Source of the DNA: JAGLCY01 sp965363725
GTDB taxonomy: Bacteria > Krumholzibacteriota > Krumholzibacteriia > LZORAL124-64-63
DNA: 64,000 bases
Direction: 5' to 3'
NCBI GenBank assembly: GCA_965363725.1
Contig: CBDTUS010000001.1
Location: 1-64,000, forward strand
Of this stretch, positions 35,148 through 43,578 are shown in pieces (within the stretch, counting starts at the first letter, position 1; each line of letters begins with the position of its first letter). Below the pieces are notes generated by a model. It was not told the DNA's origin. It searched no databases and saw only the letters and a program-made list of their open reading frames with translations. The position numbers and the translations under genes were made by a program.

Positions 35148-36501
35148 GCAAACCCTCCTGCAGATGGTTCAACTCATCTTCGAGAAAGCTTGTCGTGGCC
35201 TTGCCGTCCAGGAAGACCTGGTTGTTCAACACCTCGAGGTGGAACGGCGTGCTGGTGGGCAGTCCTTCGAAAACACATTCGGTGAGGGCCCGCCGCATCC
35301 TTGCGACAGCTTCTTCGCGATCCTTGCCATGAACGATGATCTTCGCCAGGAGCGAATCGTAGTAGGGAGGAACCAGATAGTCCGAATAGATGTGGGTGTC
35401 CACCCGGACGCCCGGTCCCCCGGGAGCGTGGTAGTAGAACACCCGGCCCGGACAAGGCATGAATTCCCGCTCGGGGTTTTCCGCGTTGATCCGGCACTCG
35501 ATGGAATGGCCGGTGACCTTCACGTCCTTCTGGGTGAAGTCGAATTTTTCCCCGGCGGCCACCCTGATCATCCATTTCATCAGGTCGAAACCGGTCACCA
35601 TCTCGGTCACCGGATGTTCGACCTGGATCCGGGTGTTCATCTCCATGAAATAGAAGGAGCCGTCCTCGTCCAGAAGGAATTCCACCGTGCCGGCGCTGCG
35701 GTAGTCCACCCGCTTGGCCAGCCGGACGGCCGCCTCCCCCATCCTTTGGCGCAGATCCGGATCGACGGCCGGGGAAGGGGCTTCCTCGATCAGTTTCTGG
35801 TGCCGGCGCTGGATGGAACAGTCCCGCTCCCCGAAATGGATCACCTTGCCGAAGGAATCGCCCATCAACTGGACTTCCACGTGGCGGGGATTGACCAGGT
35901 ATTTCTCGATATAGACGGCGTCGTTGCCGAAGGCCGCACCGGCTTCGGTCCGGGCAGCTACATAGTTTTTGAGCAGTTCTTCCTCGTCCCAGGCCACCCG
36001 CATACCCTTGCCCCCGCCTCCGGCGGTAGCCTTGACGATGACCGGGTAGCCGAATTTCTCTGCCGCCTCGACAGCTTCTTCCACCTTGTCCACCAGGCCC
36101 GTGCCGGGCACCGTGGGGACTTTGGCTTTGTCGGCCATGGTCCGGGCGGTCGCCTTGTCGCCCATCTGGCGGATCACCTCGGCCTGGGGCCCGATCCAGG
36201 TGAAGTCATTGTCCTGGCAGATCTCGGCGAATTCCGCATTTTCGGCCAGGAACCCGTACCCCGGATGAATCGCTTCGGCCCCGGTGATCTCCGCCGCGGC
36301 GATGATGTTGGGGATCCGCAGGTAACTCTCGGCGCTGGACGTCTTGCCCACGCAGACGGACTCGTCCGCGTATTTGACGTGGAGGGATTCGGCGTCGGCC
36401 GAAGAATGTATAGCCACGCTCTCAATGCCCAGTTCGCGGCAGGCTCTCATGACGCGGAGGGCGATTTCGCCCCGGTTGGCAACCAGGATTTTCTTGAACA
36501 T
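35119..36501 (-). CDS. accC: Acetyl-CoA carboxylase, biotin carboxylase subunit AccC
   Basis: ATP-grasp subunit that carboxylates biotin on AccB, first step in fatty-acid synthesis. The 460-residue protein begins MFKKILVANRGEIALRVMRA, then GYGFLAENAEFA, the glycine-rich ATP lid KATAGGGGKGMR, YIEKYLVNPRHVEVQ, HFGERDCSIQRRHQKLIEEAPS, the catalytic MEMNTRIQVEHPVTEM and HSIECRINAENP. All active-site elements are intact. ATG is first codon of the operon with ftsK; the partner accB is about 1.5 kb upstream but separated by pilT and two terminators, an unusual split since accB and accC are normally adjacent. Confidence 0.96.
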   Translation of the reverse strand: MFKKILVANRGEIALRVMRACRELGIESVAIHSSADAESLHVKYADESVCVGKTSSAESYLRIPNIIAAAEITGAEAIHPGYGFLAENAEFAEICQDNDFTWIGPQAEVIRQMGDKATARTMADKAKVPTVPGTGLVDKVEEAVEAAEKFGYPVIVKATAGGGGKGMRVAWDEEELLKNYVAARTEAGAAFGNDAVYIEKYLVNPRHVEVQLMGDSFGKVIHFGERDCSIQRRHQKLIEEAPSPAVDPDLRQRMGEAAVRLAKRVDYRSAGTVEFLLDEDGSFYFMEMNTRIQVEHPVTEMVTGFDLMKWMIRVAAGEKFDFTQKDVKVTGHSIECRINAENPEREFMPCPGRVFYYHAPGGPGVRVDTHIYSDYLVPPYYDSLLAKIIVHGKDREEAVARMRRALTECVFEGLPTSTPFHLEVLNNQVFLDGKATTSFLEDELNHLQEGLRVRAKSEEG

Positions 36502-36596
36502 GCAGGACTTCCTGTACTTCCTGTCGGAATGACACGCCTAGTCGCCGTCCCCTGCCGGATTCCGGCCACGGGAAAGCAATCCGTTTCGAGTCCTGT

Positions 36597-36625
36597 ATTG
36601 TGGGGTTACAGGGGGGTGATGGCAA
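36597..36625 (-). promoter_or_regulatory. Promoter of accC and the following long gene run
   Basis: Minus-strand TTGCCA, 17-base spacer, CACAAT. A leader of about 90 bases follows and includes a dyad (GCCGGA-T-TCCGGC, 36554-36566) that could be a regulator site. The -35 lies just after the pilT terminator, so accC starts a new transcript that may run through ftsK down to mcsB. Confidence 0.45.
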
Positions 36626-36628
36626 GAG

Positions 36629-36654
36629 AAAATGGCCCCGTTCGGGGCCATTTT
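36629..36654 (-). terminator. Intrinsic terminator downstream of pilT
   Basis: AAAATGGCCCC pairs with GGGGCCATTTT around a GTTC tetraloop; the stem includes the A and T runs, so the transcript ends in a short U tract. It lies 26 bases after the pilT stop codon. The symmetric form could also serve in the other direction. Confidence 0.85.
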
Positions 36655-36679
36655 CGGAGTTTCGGCTGCTCGGAGTGCC

Positions 36680-37822
36680 TCAGATGGTCTGGGGCTCCTT
36701 GGTTTCGCCTTCCTTGGTCGAATCCTCGAAACGGTCCCAGGTGGTGTCGCTGCTGGCCTGGATGCCCTTGACCCGGAGCATGAATTCGTGGGGGTTGCTG
36801 CTGGTCTTGGTGGCGCTTTCCAGAGTGATCTTCTTTTCCTTGTAGAGCTGCATCAGCGACTGGTCGAAGGTCTGCATCTGGTACTGGATGAACCCCTCCT
36901 GGATCGCCTGCCGGATCATCACCGTCTTTTCCGCCTCGCGGATGTATTCGCGGATGGTGCTGGTAGCGATCATGATCTCGCAGGCCGGATACCGGGTCAG
37001 CCCGTCGGCATCGGCCACCAGGCGCTGGGAGATGACCGCCTGCATGGTGGAGGCCAGCAGGTAGCGGATCTCCTGTTGCTGGTGCGGCGGGAAAAACGAA
37101 ATGATGCGGCTGATCGTTTGGGTGGCATCGATGGTGTGCATGGTGCTCAGCACCAGGTGACCGGTATCGGCTGCAGTCAGGGCGATCTTCATGGACTCGG
37201 CATCACGGATCTCACCGATCAGGATGGCGTCCGGGTCCTGCCTTAGGACATGCCTCAACGCTTCTGCGTAACTTCCTGTGTCGCAACCTATTTCCCGCTG
37301 ACTGATAATGCTCTTGTGGTCCCGGTGGAGGAACTCGATGGGGTCCTCGATGGTGATCACGTGGCGGGAACATTCCTTGTTGATGATGTCCACCATGGAA
37401 GCCAAGGTGGTGGATTTCCCGCTACCCACGGTTCCGGTCACCAGCAAAAGCCCGCGCGGACGGACCGCCAGTTCCTTGACCACCTGCGGCAGCCCCAGGT
37501 CGTCGATGGTTTTGATATCCACTGGCACATGGCGAAAGACCATCGCCACGCTACCTCGCTGGACATAGAAATTGGCCCGGAAACGGGCGATACCAGGCAC
37601 GCCGAACGCAAAATCGATCTCGCAGGTGGACTCGAATACTTCCCGCTGGGTGGGCGACAATATCTGTTTGGCCACCGCCGCCATGTCGTCCACCGAGGGC
37701 GGCTCGTATTCGGCGAAAACCAAGGTGCCGTTGATCCTGAAGACCGGCGGTGAGGCAACCTTCAGGTGAAGGTCACTTGCGCCCCGGGAAATCATTTCCT
37801 TGAGGATCTTCTTGATATCCAT
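36680..37822 (-). CDS. pilT: PilT-type twitching motility / pilus retraction ATPase
   Basis: Hexameric secretion-type ATPase that retracts type IV pili. The 380-residue protein has the N-terminal PAS-like domain (SDLHLKVASPPVFRINGTL), Walker A GTVGSGKS at residues 130-137, the Asp box ITIEDPIEFLH, Walker B DAILIGEIRDAESMKIAL and the His box TGHLVLSTMHTIDATQTI, all in PilT order. C-terminal 30 residues are a poorly conserved acidic tail. No other pil gene is near: it is flanked by its own terminator and that of accB, between accB and accC. PilT and its paralogue PilU are hard to tell apart; the retained acidic residues suggest an active ATPase. Confidence 0.9.
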   Translation of the reverse strand: MDIKKILKEMISRGASDLHLKVASPPVFRINGTLVFAEYEPPSVDDMAAVAKQILSPTQREVFESTCEIDFAFGVPGIARFRANFYVQRGSVAMVFRHVPVDIKTIDDLGLPQVVKELAVRPRGLLLVTGTVGSGKSTTLASMVDIINKECSRHVITIEDPIEFLHRDHKSIISQREIGCDTGSYAEALRHVLRQDPDAILIGEIRDAESMKIALTAADTGHLVLSTMHTIDATQTISRIISFFPPHQQQEIRYLLASTMQAVISQRLVADADGLTRYPACEIMIATSTIREYIREAEKTVMIRQAIQEGFIQYQMQTFDQSLMQLYKEKKITLESATKTSSNPHEFMLRVKGIQASSDTTWDRFEDSTKEGETKEPQTI

Positions 37823-37947
37823 TTATGGGATTCTCCTGTTGAGGTCCGCACCCCGCCATTCCACAGCGGCCCCCTGGGGGAGCCTTCCTTCCATGAATTT
37901 TATCGGCAGGAAATCCGGGCGCTTGAACTGGGAATCCCATCCGGACG

Positions 37948-37990
37948 GAAAAAAAAATGCCCGGAAGGTGCGAAATACCACCTTCCAGGC
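37948..37990 (-). terminator. Intrinsic terminator downstream of accB
   Basis: The stem (GCCTGGAAGGTG with CACCTTCCGGGC on the minus strand, one internal mismatch) and an eight-base loop are followed by about nine consecutive T. It lies 45 bases after the accB stop codon and closes the efp-accB transcript. Confidence 0.9.
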
Positions 37991-38034
37991 CATTTGGGGC
38001 TGCAGGTCTCCCCAAATACGGGAGCGCCTGTGAA

Positions 38035-38514
38035 TCAGTCGGGATCCACCAGGAAAAGAACGGCCTCGGCTTCCACCGGATTGCCGTTTTCGGCGAAAAT
38101 CTCCTTGATGGTGCCTCCAAACTCCGCCTCGATCTCGTTCATGACCTTCATGGCCTCGATGATGCAGAGCGTTTGGCCGGCGGACACATGGTCCCCCACT
38201 TCCACGAAATTGGGGTTCGCCGGGGACGGGGCGCGGTAGAAGGTGCCGACGATGGGTGACCGGACATCCTTCCACTTGGCGCGGCCCGGGTCCGACGCGG
38301 CGGCGGTGGGCGCTTCCGGTACCACAGGAGCGGCCGGGGCAGCGGCGGCCGAAGGGGCGGCCAGGGGCACCGCCGGGGCAAGCGAAGCTGCGGCCATGTT
38401 CAGAGGAGCGGATTTCTGGATCCGTATGGTCGTGTCGTCCTGACTGATCTCCAGTTCCTCGATGCCGCTGTCTTCCACCAGCTTGACCAGTTCGCGAACC
38501 TTTTCGATATCCAT
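38035..38514 (-). CDS. accB: Acetyl-CoA carboxylase, biotin carboxyl carrier protein AccB
   Basis: Carries biotin between carboxylase and transferase subunits. The 159-residue protein has a short N-terminal helix region (MDIEKVRELVKLVEDSGIEE), an alanine/proline-rich flexible linker (about residues 40-78) and a C-terminal biotinyl domain (about 82-159) with the biotin attachment lysine, Lys123, in IEAMKVMNE. ATG chosen because GGAGGACC lies seven bases upstream; an upstream in-frame ATG overlaps the efp end. Follows efp with a 34-base gap, an arrangement common in bacteria, but here accC does not follow directly. Confidence 0.94.
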   Translation of the reverse strand: MDIEKVRELVKLVEDSGIEELEISQDDTTIRIQKSAPLNMAAASLAPAVPLAAPSAAAAPAAPVVPEAPTAAASDPGRAKWKDVRSPIVGTFYRAPSPANPNFVEVGDHVSAGQTLCIIEAMKVMNEIEAEFGGTIKEIFAENGNPVEAEAVLFLVDPD

Positions 38515-38548
38515 TTCAGGTCCTCCGGTGCGTGGTTCGGGTTTCATG

Positions 38549-39106
38549 TCAGACCCTACCCAGGTATTTTCCGGTGCGGGAATCGATCTTCAGGACCTCA
38601 CCCTCTTCGATGAAGAGAGGAACCTGAATCACGAGACCCGTTTCCATGGTGGCCGGCTTGGACCCGCCCTGGGCGGTGTCCCCGCGCAAGCCCGGATCCG
38701 TTTGGGCCACCTGCAATTCAACCGTCAGGGGAGCTTCCACCGTCAGGGGCTTCCCCTCCAGCAGCAGCAGGCTGCACATGTCGCTTACCTTGATGTACTT
38801 CGGTACATCACCCAGGGTCTCCTTGTGCAGCTGGAGCTGCTCGTAGGTTTCCGTGTTCATGAAAACAAGAAATTCGCCGTCAGGATACAGGAATTGAAAT
38901 TCCCGTCTTTCCAGCCGGACTTCATCGACCTTTTCGCCGGCCCGGAAGGTGTGTTCGACCACCTTGCCGTTTTCGACGTTTTTCAACTTGGTGCGGACGA
39001 ACGCAGGCCCCTTGCCCGGTTTGACGTGCTGGAACTCGGCGATGGACCACAAACCATTCTTGCGCCGCATCGTAAATCCGGTGCGAAAATCACTTGTATC
39101 GGCCAA
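38549..39106 (-). CDS. efp: Elongation factor P
   Basis: Relieves ribosomes stalled at polyproline stretches. The 185-residue protein has the three expected domains: KOW-like N-terminal domain with the modification loop VKPGKGPAFVRT (Lys32 at its tip), central OB domain (KVDEVRLERREFQFLYPDGE) and C-terminal OB domain (LRGDTAQGGSKPATMETGLV, with the signature pattern usually near GDT...GG.KPA...TG). A lysine at the tip means the lysyl-type or another modification, not the rhamnosyl-arginine type. The modifying enzyme is not in the window. TTG start fixed by GAGGAAGAG just upstream. Confidence 0.95.
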   Translation of the reverse strand: MADTSDFRTGFTMRRKNGLWSIAEFQHVKPGKGPAFVRTKLKNVENGKVVEHTFRAGEKVDEVRLERREFQFLYPDGEFLVFMNTETYEQLQLHKETLGDVPKYIKVSDMCSLLLLEGKPLTVEAPLTVELQVAQTDPGLRGDTAQGGSKPATMETGLVIQVPLFIEEGEVLKIDSRTGKYLGRV

Positions 39107-39160
39107 CTCTTCCTCGCTTCCCTGGTTGAGACGATCAGAACGTCCCTGAAAATTTGCTAA

Positions 39161-39189
39161 TTGATAACACGCAGTTCCGATCCTGGCAA
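39161..39189 (-). promoter_or_regulatory. Promoter of efp-accB
   Basis: Minus-strand TTGCCA (five of six), 17-base spacer, TATCAA (four of six), located right after the aroQ stop codon. Leader about 48 bases. It would let efp and accB be expressed apart from the aroQ group. Confidence 0.45.
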
Positions 39190-39195
39190 TGAATG

Positions 39196-39651
39196 TTAGT
39201 CGGGGCTCTGACGATCCTCCATCAGCTGCGCCAAACCCTCCAGGGCGAGCCTATAACCGGAAATCCCGAAACCCCGGATACCGGCGGTGACCACGTCAGC
39301 CAGGAGGTTGTTGCGTCGAAATGGCTCCCGGGCGTCGGGATTGGTCAGATGAAGTTCCACGACCGGGATGTCCGCGGCGGCCACGGCGTCCCTGATAGCC
39401 ACCGAGGTGTGGGTGTAAGCGGCGGCGTTGAGAATGATCCCGTCGGCGGTATCGGAAGCCTGGTGGATCATGCCGACCAGCTCACCCTCCATGTCCGTCT
39501 GCAGGAATTCCGTGGTGAAACCCAGCTCGGCGGACCATTGCCCGCACAGGGTCTCCAGCTGGGCCCAGGTGGTGTCCCCATAGATGTCGGGTTCCCTTTG
39601 GCCCAGACGGCCGAGGTTGGGCCCACCAATGATGAACACTTTTTTTGTCAC
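39196..39651 (-). CDS. aroQ: Type II 3-dehydroquinate dehydratase AroQ
   Basis: Third step of the shikimate pathway. The 151-residue protein starts (GTG) with VFIIGGPNLGRLGQREPDIYG; the catalytic Tyr is residue 24, with the conserved arginine in the preceding flexible loop. NAAAYTHTSVAIRDA (about 75-89) and VVELHLTNPDAREPFR with catalytic His101 follow. FRRNNLLADVVTAGIRGFG is the C-terminal family motif (typically R..S....v..G.I.G.G); here N replaces the usual S. Start overlaps the stop of the TPR gene (GTGA). Dodecameric cytoplasmic enzyme. Assignment is safe. Confidence 0.93.
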   Translation of the reverse strand: MTKKVFIIGGPNLGRLGQREPDIYGDTTWAQLETLCGQWSAELGFTTEFLQTDMEGELVGMIHQASDTADGIILNAAAYTHTSVAIRDAVAAADIPVVELHLTNPDAREPFRRNNLLADVVTAGIRGFGISGYRLALEGLAQLMEDRQSPD

Positions 39652-40415
39652 GAAGACGCGCCCCCATCCTGCCGGATCCTGTCGATCCAATCCTCGAACT
39701 TCTTCTTTTCATGAGACCGCTTGGCGACATGACGGTTCAGGGAGCCGGAATCGTCGGGGCCCGTCAGGGGCGGGATGGCGGGTCCCGAGGGCGCCGGCGG
39801 CACGGCGGGACCGGCGGCCTGGATTTCCGCCATCCGGTCCAGGACATCCTGGCGATCGGGTTCCCGGGCGGCCATCTGGCGCAGGGCATCGAGTGCCTTG
39901 TCCCGGTATCCCTGGGCCAGATAGATGTCCACCAGGGTCATGGTTGCGAAGGAGGAATCATGGCCCACAGGAGAGGAATCCTCCGCCTCGCGGGAAATTT
40001 TCGGAGGCACTGCCAATCTGCGGGATTCCTCCAGGGCCCCGGCCCATCGTGAATCGTCGGGGTCCAGCACAACCAGTTTTTCGAGCAGGGGGATGGCCTC
40101 GTTCCAGGCCTGGCGACTGCGGGCTTCCTCGGTCATGAGCCGCAGGACCACAAAGTTTTCCGCGTCCAGTTCCAGAACCCGGCCCAGAACATGGCGGGCA
40201 TCCTCGACGCGTCCGGAATCCATCAGGGTGCGGCCCTTGATCACCAGCGCGGAAACGTAATCGGGATGCCGGCCCAGGCCTTCATCCAGCAACTCGAGAG
40301 CATCTTCAAGGCGACCGGACTGGCGCAGCAGGTCGGCCAAAGGCGCAAACACCCGGGCGTGCGGGTCCTGCGAAAGACGCCGGGAGAAGATTTCGATTTT
40401 CTGTTCCAGATCCAT
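39648..40415 (-). CDS. Tetratricopeptide repeat protein
   Basis: A 255-residue cytoplasmic protein without signal peptide. Residues 1-130 hold about three to four TPR units (ARVFAPLADLLRQSGRLEDALELL, PDYVSALVIKGRTLMDSGRVEDA, FVVLRLMTEEARSRQAWNEAI; quoted in part), followed by another unit near 155-190 (SSFATMTLVDIYLAQGYRDKA), a proline/alanine-rich linker and a basic/acidic C-terminal helix (SHEKKKFEDWIDRIRQDG). The final helix resembles short docking tails. Function unknown; TPR modules mediate protein contacts. It is coupled to aroQ by GTGA overlap and follows the acyl-CoA dehydrogenase by 15 bases. Confidence 0.8.
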   Translation of the reverse strand: MDLEQKIEIFSRRLSQDPHARVFAPLADLLRQSGRLEDALELLDEGLGRHPDYVSALVIKGRTLMDSGRVEDARHVLGRVLELDAENFVVLRLMTEEARSRQAWNEAIPLLEKLVVLDPDDSRWAGALEESRRLAVPPKISREAEDSSPVGHDSSFATMTLVDIYLAQGYRDKALDALRQMAAREPDRQDVLDRMAEIQAAGPAVPPAPSGPAIPPLTGPDDSGSLNRHVAKRSHEKKKFEDWIDRIRQDGGASS

Positions 40416-40430
40416 ACCGTAAACCCGATC

Positions 40431-42089
40431 TCAATCCAGGCCCTTGAGGTATTCCCCCACGGTTTCCATGTCCCGCCATAGTCCGGCGGTCCTGGCCGGC
40501 AAGAATCGGCCCGCCACCTGTGCCAGCAGACCCTCGGCCGCGGCCACGGCGGCCTGGTCGGTCCCGTCGAGAAAACCGCCGGCACACAGGTCGGCGCCCT
40601 CGGTGACCACCCGGACGGCCTTACGGGCGAAGGCCCTGCTCATGGCGGCGAACACTTCACTGTCGGCATCGTTGTTTTCCATCATCCGCGCGGCCTTCCC
40701 GCAGAAGGCCTCGGCAACCTCGCAGACGGTCATCATGTCGGCGAAGGTGAACATGACAATCTGGTTCCTGGTCATGCGCAACTGGTGGAGGTGCAGGACC
40801 ACCTCGTTCAGGCCGCGGAATGCTCCCGCCACCAGGTCGGCGCCCACGGTGGGGCTCGCTTCATGCAGCTCATCCATCCCGGCAGCCCGTTTCGCGTAGA
40901 ACTCTCCCTTGGAACGGACGGTTTCCTTCCAGCGGTACATGGCGATGATGCTCTGCTGGATCTCGCTGGTCCCCTCGTAGATCGAAGTGATCCGGACATC
41001 GCGGCGCATTTTCTCCACCACGTATTCGCGGGCGTAGCCGTACCCGCCCAGGGCCTGGATGGACGCGTCGGCGGCACGGTTGCCGGCCTCGGTGCTCCAG
41101 TACTTGGCGATAGACCCCTCGGTGCCCATGTCCTTGTTGCCCTCGTCGATCAGCATCGCCACATGTTCCATGTGCGCCCGGCCCGCCTCCAGGTCGATCC
41201 AGTGGTCTACGATAAGCTTCAACAGGAATCCCTGCTTCTCCACCAGGGGCGACCCGAACTGCTCCCGCGCCTTGCCGTAGGCCAGGGCCCGGCTCAGCGG
41301 TCCTTGTCCACCGCCCAGGCCGAAGGCGCCCACCATCAAGCGGGTGTAACCGAAAACGGCGTTGGCCTGCTTGAGACCCTGCCCCTCGGTAAGGCCGATA
41401 AGGTTATCCGCAGGAACGTCCACATCCTCCAGAAGGACTCCGGTGGTATTGGAGGCGCGGATTCCGTGCTTGTCCTCGTGCTTACCGACCGACAGGCCCG
41501 CTGTCCCGCGTTCCACCGCAAAGAAGCTGGGTCCATCGGGCGTCTTGGCCAGGATGGTGTAGAGTTCGGCCACCCCGCCGTTGGTGATGAACTGCTTGGC
41601 CCCGTTGAGCCGGTACCCGGTGACGTTGCCTTCGGCGTCGAGGATCCGATCGGCGGTGGTCTTGAGCGCCGCCACGTTGCTGCCCGCTTCCGGCTCGGTC
41701 ACACCGTAGGCCACGATGAGGCCCTCACTCGCAATCCGGTTCACCCAGTTGTTCTTCTGATCGGGTGTGCCGCCGACGAGGATGGGGTCCGTGCCCAGGC
41801 AGATGGCCAGAAATGCCGTGGCCACGCCCAGATCGCTGGTGGCCATCTCTTCGCTGACCCGGCAGATGTCCCGGGCACCCCCGCCCAGGCCTCCGTGTTC
41901 CTCGGGCAGGAAAATCAGGTGCAAGCCCACGTCGGGTGACAGGAGTTTCCTGATGATGTCTTCGGGAAACTGATCCTTCTCGTCCAGCTCCATGATCTTG
42001 GCATCGGGAAGTTCGCGGCCGACGACCTGCCGTAATGTCTGAATGACCATATCGCACATTTCGGTGGACAGACCGGCCGGGACATTCAT
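40431..42089 (-). CDS. Acyl-CoA dehydrogenase with extended C-terminal domain
   Basis: FAD enzyme oxidising acyl-CoA to enoyl-CoA. The 552-residue protein has the three ACAD parts: N-terminal helices, the FAD-binding middle strand domain (AYGVTEPEAGSNVAALKTTA, RLNGAKQFITNGGVAELYTI) and C-terminal helices (QFGSPLVEKQGFLLKLIVDH, GGYGYAREYVVEKMRRD). The catalytic-base region is SIYEGTSEIQQSII. Beyond about residue 395 there is an extra 150-residue helical region, as in VLCAD/ACAD9-like and some bacterial long ACADs. ATG chosen with GAGGA seven bases upstream. Located after a PhzF-like gene; substrate not predictable. Confidence 0.88.
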   Translation of the reverse strand: MNVPAGLSTEMCDMVIQTLRQVVGRELPDAKIMELDEKDQFPEDIIRKLLSPDVGLHLIFLPEEHGGLGGGARDICRVSEEMATSDLGVATAFLAICLGTDPILVGGTPDQKNNWVNRIASEGLIVAYGVTEPEAGSNVAALKTTADRILDAEGNVTGYRLNGAKQFITNGGVAELYTILAKTPDGPSFFAVERGTAGLSVGKHEDKHGIRASNTTGVLLEDVDVPADNLIGLTEGQGLKQANAVFGYTRLMVGAFGLGGGQGPLSRALAYGKAREQFGSPLVEKQGFLLKLIVDHWIDLEAGRAHMEHVAMLIDEGNKDMGTEGSIAKYWSTEAGNRAADASIQALGGYGYAREYVVEKMRRDVRITSIYEGTSEIQQSIIAMYRWKETVRSKGEFYAKRAAGMDELHEASPTVGADLVAGAFRGLNEVVLHLHQLRMTRNQIVMFTFADMMTVCEVAEAFCGKAARMMENNDADSEVFAAMSRAFARKAVRVVTEGADLCAGGFLDGTDQAAVAAAEGLLAQVAGRFLPARTAGLWRDMETVGEYLKGLD

Positions 42090-42136
42090 GGACCCATCCT
42101 CGCTTTCGACTCGACACCCAGGAAACGGATGCGGGC

Positions 42137-43042
42137 TCAGGGAATGTTGATGCTGCCGGACCCGACCAGGACGCAATGGCCCCCGACCTGGATGTCGGTG
42201 GCCTGTCCTCCGGAGATTCCGGCTTCGGCAATGAGGCGACTGGGGCGGCCCATCTCGAGACCCTGCTCGCTGATGATGCGCACCCGGGAACTGAACTTGA
42301 TCAGGCGGTGCTTCACGAGGTAGGCCACGAGCGCACCGGTGGCCGCCCCGCTGGCGGCATCCTCGGGAATGCCGAAATACGGGGCGAACATGCGGCAGTG
42401 GACCGCGGCATCGGACGCGACGGTCTCACAGGTGAACACGAACAGGTCGCCGAAGCCCAGATCACGGGCGATGGCGTCGGCGTCTCGGTTCCGCAGGATG
42501 ATCCGGCCCATGGCTTCCAGGGAAGCCAACGGCACGATGTGAAAAGGCAGCCCCGTGGAAATGACTTCGCAGGGCAGCCCCGTGATCGCGATGTCGTCCT
42601 CGGGCAGCCCCAAAGTGCGCGCGACCTTGCCCCGGTGAAAATACTGGCCCATGAAGACCGGGCTGTCCAGACGCAGGCTGTAGAGGGACAGGCCGTCCTC
42701 CTGGCTGGTCACTACTTCGAAATGACCGGCTTCCAGATCCCAGGTAAAAATCTCCGGACCGCCCGCGGATTCCCGCAGCCCCATGTGGTCGAGGGCGAAG
42801 GTGGCCCCCAACAGGGAATGGCCCCCGAAGGGAATTTCCGCTGAAGGGGTGAAAACCCTCAACCGCGACCGCCCGTTTTCGGCTGACGGAATGATGAACG
42901 CAGTTTCCCCCGACCCCATTTCCTTGGCCAGGTTCTGCATCACCTCGGTCGGAACCCCCGTGCCGTCGGGAAACAGGTACAGGGGACTGCCTCCGAAGGG
43001 GCGGTCGGTGAACACATCGATGAGGAGGAAATCAAGTTCCAT
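42137..43042 (-). CDS. PhzF family isomerase/epimerase-like protein
   Basis: Member of the PhzF fold related to diaminopimelate epimerase. The 301-residue protein begins MELDFLLIDVFTDRPFGGSP, followed by EMGSGETAFI, whose Glu is the conserved catalytic acid of the family (usually SETTFV), then FTPSAEIPFGGHSLLGATF (family ELPFAGHPTLG) and, in the second half, AVHCRMFAPYFGIPEDAASGAATGALVAYL (quoted in two parts: RMFAPYFGIPEDAASG, ATGALVAYL). All active-site elements are present. Substrate unknown; PhzF relatives act on diverse small acids. First gene of the group with the acyl-CoA dehydrogenase, TPR and aroQ genes. An upstream GTG five codons earlier is an alternative start. Confidence 0.88.
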   Translation of the reverse strand: MELDFLLIDVFTDRPFGGSPLYLFPDGTGVPTEVMQNLAKEMGSGETAFIIPSAENGRSRLRVFTPSAEIPFGGHSLLGATFALDHMGLRESAGGPEIFTWDLEAGHFEVVTSQEDGLSLYSLRLDSPVFMGQYFHRGKVARTLGLPEDDIAITGLPCEVISTGLPFHIVPLASLEAMGRIILRNRDADAIARDLGFGDLFVFTCETVASDAAVHCRMFAPYFGIPEDAASGAATGALVAYLVKHRLIKFSSRVRIISEQGLEMGRPSRLIAEAGISGGQATDIQVGGHCVLVGSGSINIP

Positions 43043-43124
43043 GGTCCCGCAGGGCACCTCGCGCCGGGGTTGATCCGAATACCTTCAAAACCGGGAACCG
43101 TCAGGCTCCCCGTGCCGGATGCAA

Positions 43125-43153
43125 AATCTAGCACAAGGATCAGCCGGGGCCAA
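43125..43153 (-). promoter_or_regulatory. Candidate promoter for the PhzF-like gene group
   Basis: Minus-strand TTGGCC, 17-base spacer, TAGATT (four of six each), in the gap after acpS. Leader about 75 bases. Moderate match only. Confidence 0.38.
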
Positions 43154-43191
43154 GGGGTTTGGGGTCGTTTGCCGCCGTAGGCCTCGTCGGA

Positions 43192-43578
43192 TCAGGTTTC
43201 GATCAGCACCCAGGCCACCGCAAAACCCCGGGCCTGGCTGGTGGACAGGTGAAGGCGACGGCCGCCTGACCGTTCCATCGCTGTTCGGGCCCTCCCATGC
43301 AGGACGATATCCGCCGGTCCGGTCGCTGTCGGAACAACTTCGATATCCCGGTAGGGGATGCCGCGCACATCTGCTCCCAGGGCTTTCAGGAAGGCTTCCT
43401 TGGCCGCCCAGTGCAAGGCCACCGCTTCGGATTGGGGCCCCGGCGAATGTCCAGGTTCCGGAACAGGGATTTCATCCTGGCGAAAGCACCGGGCGAGAAA
43501 TCGATCCCCGTGACGATCGAGCATGGCTTCCATGCGGGTGACGGACACAAGATCAGTGCCGATTCCCACCACGCTCAA
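43192..43578 (-). CDS. acpS: Holo-[acyl-carrier-protein] synthase AcpS
   Basis: Transfers phosphopantetheine from CoA to acyl carrier protein. The 128-residue protein starts (TTG) VVGIGTDLVSVTRME with the metal-binding Asp9, and has HWAAKEAFLKALG with Glu61, the second metal ligand, in normal spacing. The C-terminus carries HLSTSQARGFAVAWVLIE (family ...S.SH....A.A.v..e). The TTG overlaps the sugar transferase stop (TTGA); GGAAGGG lies upstream. Start fits the homologous N-terminus exactly. The last gene of the core-glycan cluster. Confidence 0.9.
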   Translation of the reverse strand: MSVVGIGTDLVSVTRMEAMLDRHGDRFLARCFRQDEIPVPEPGHSPGPQSEAVALHWAAKEAFLKALGADVRGIPYRDIEVVPTATGPADIVLHGRARTAMERSGGRRLHLSTSQARGFAVAWVLIET

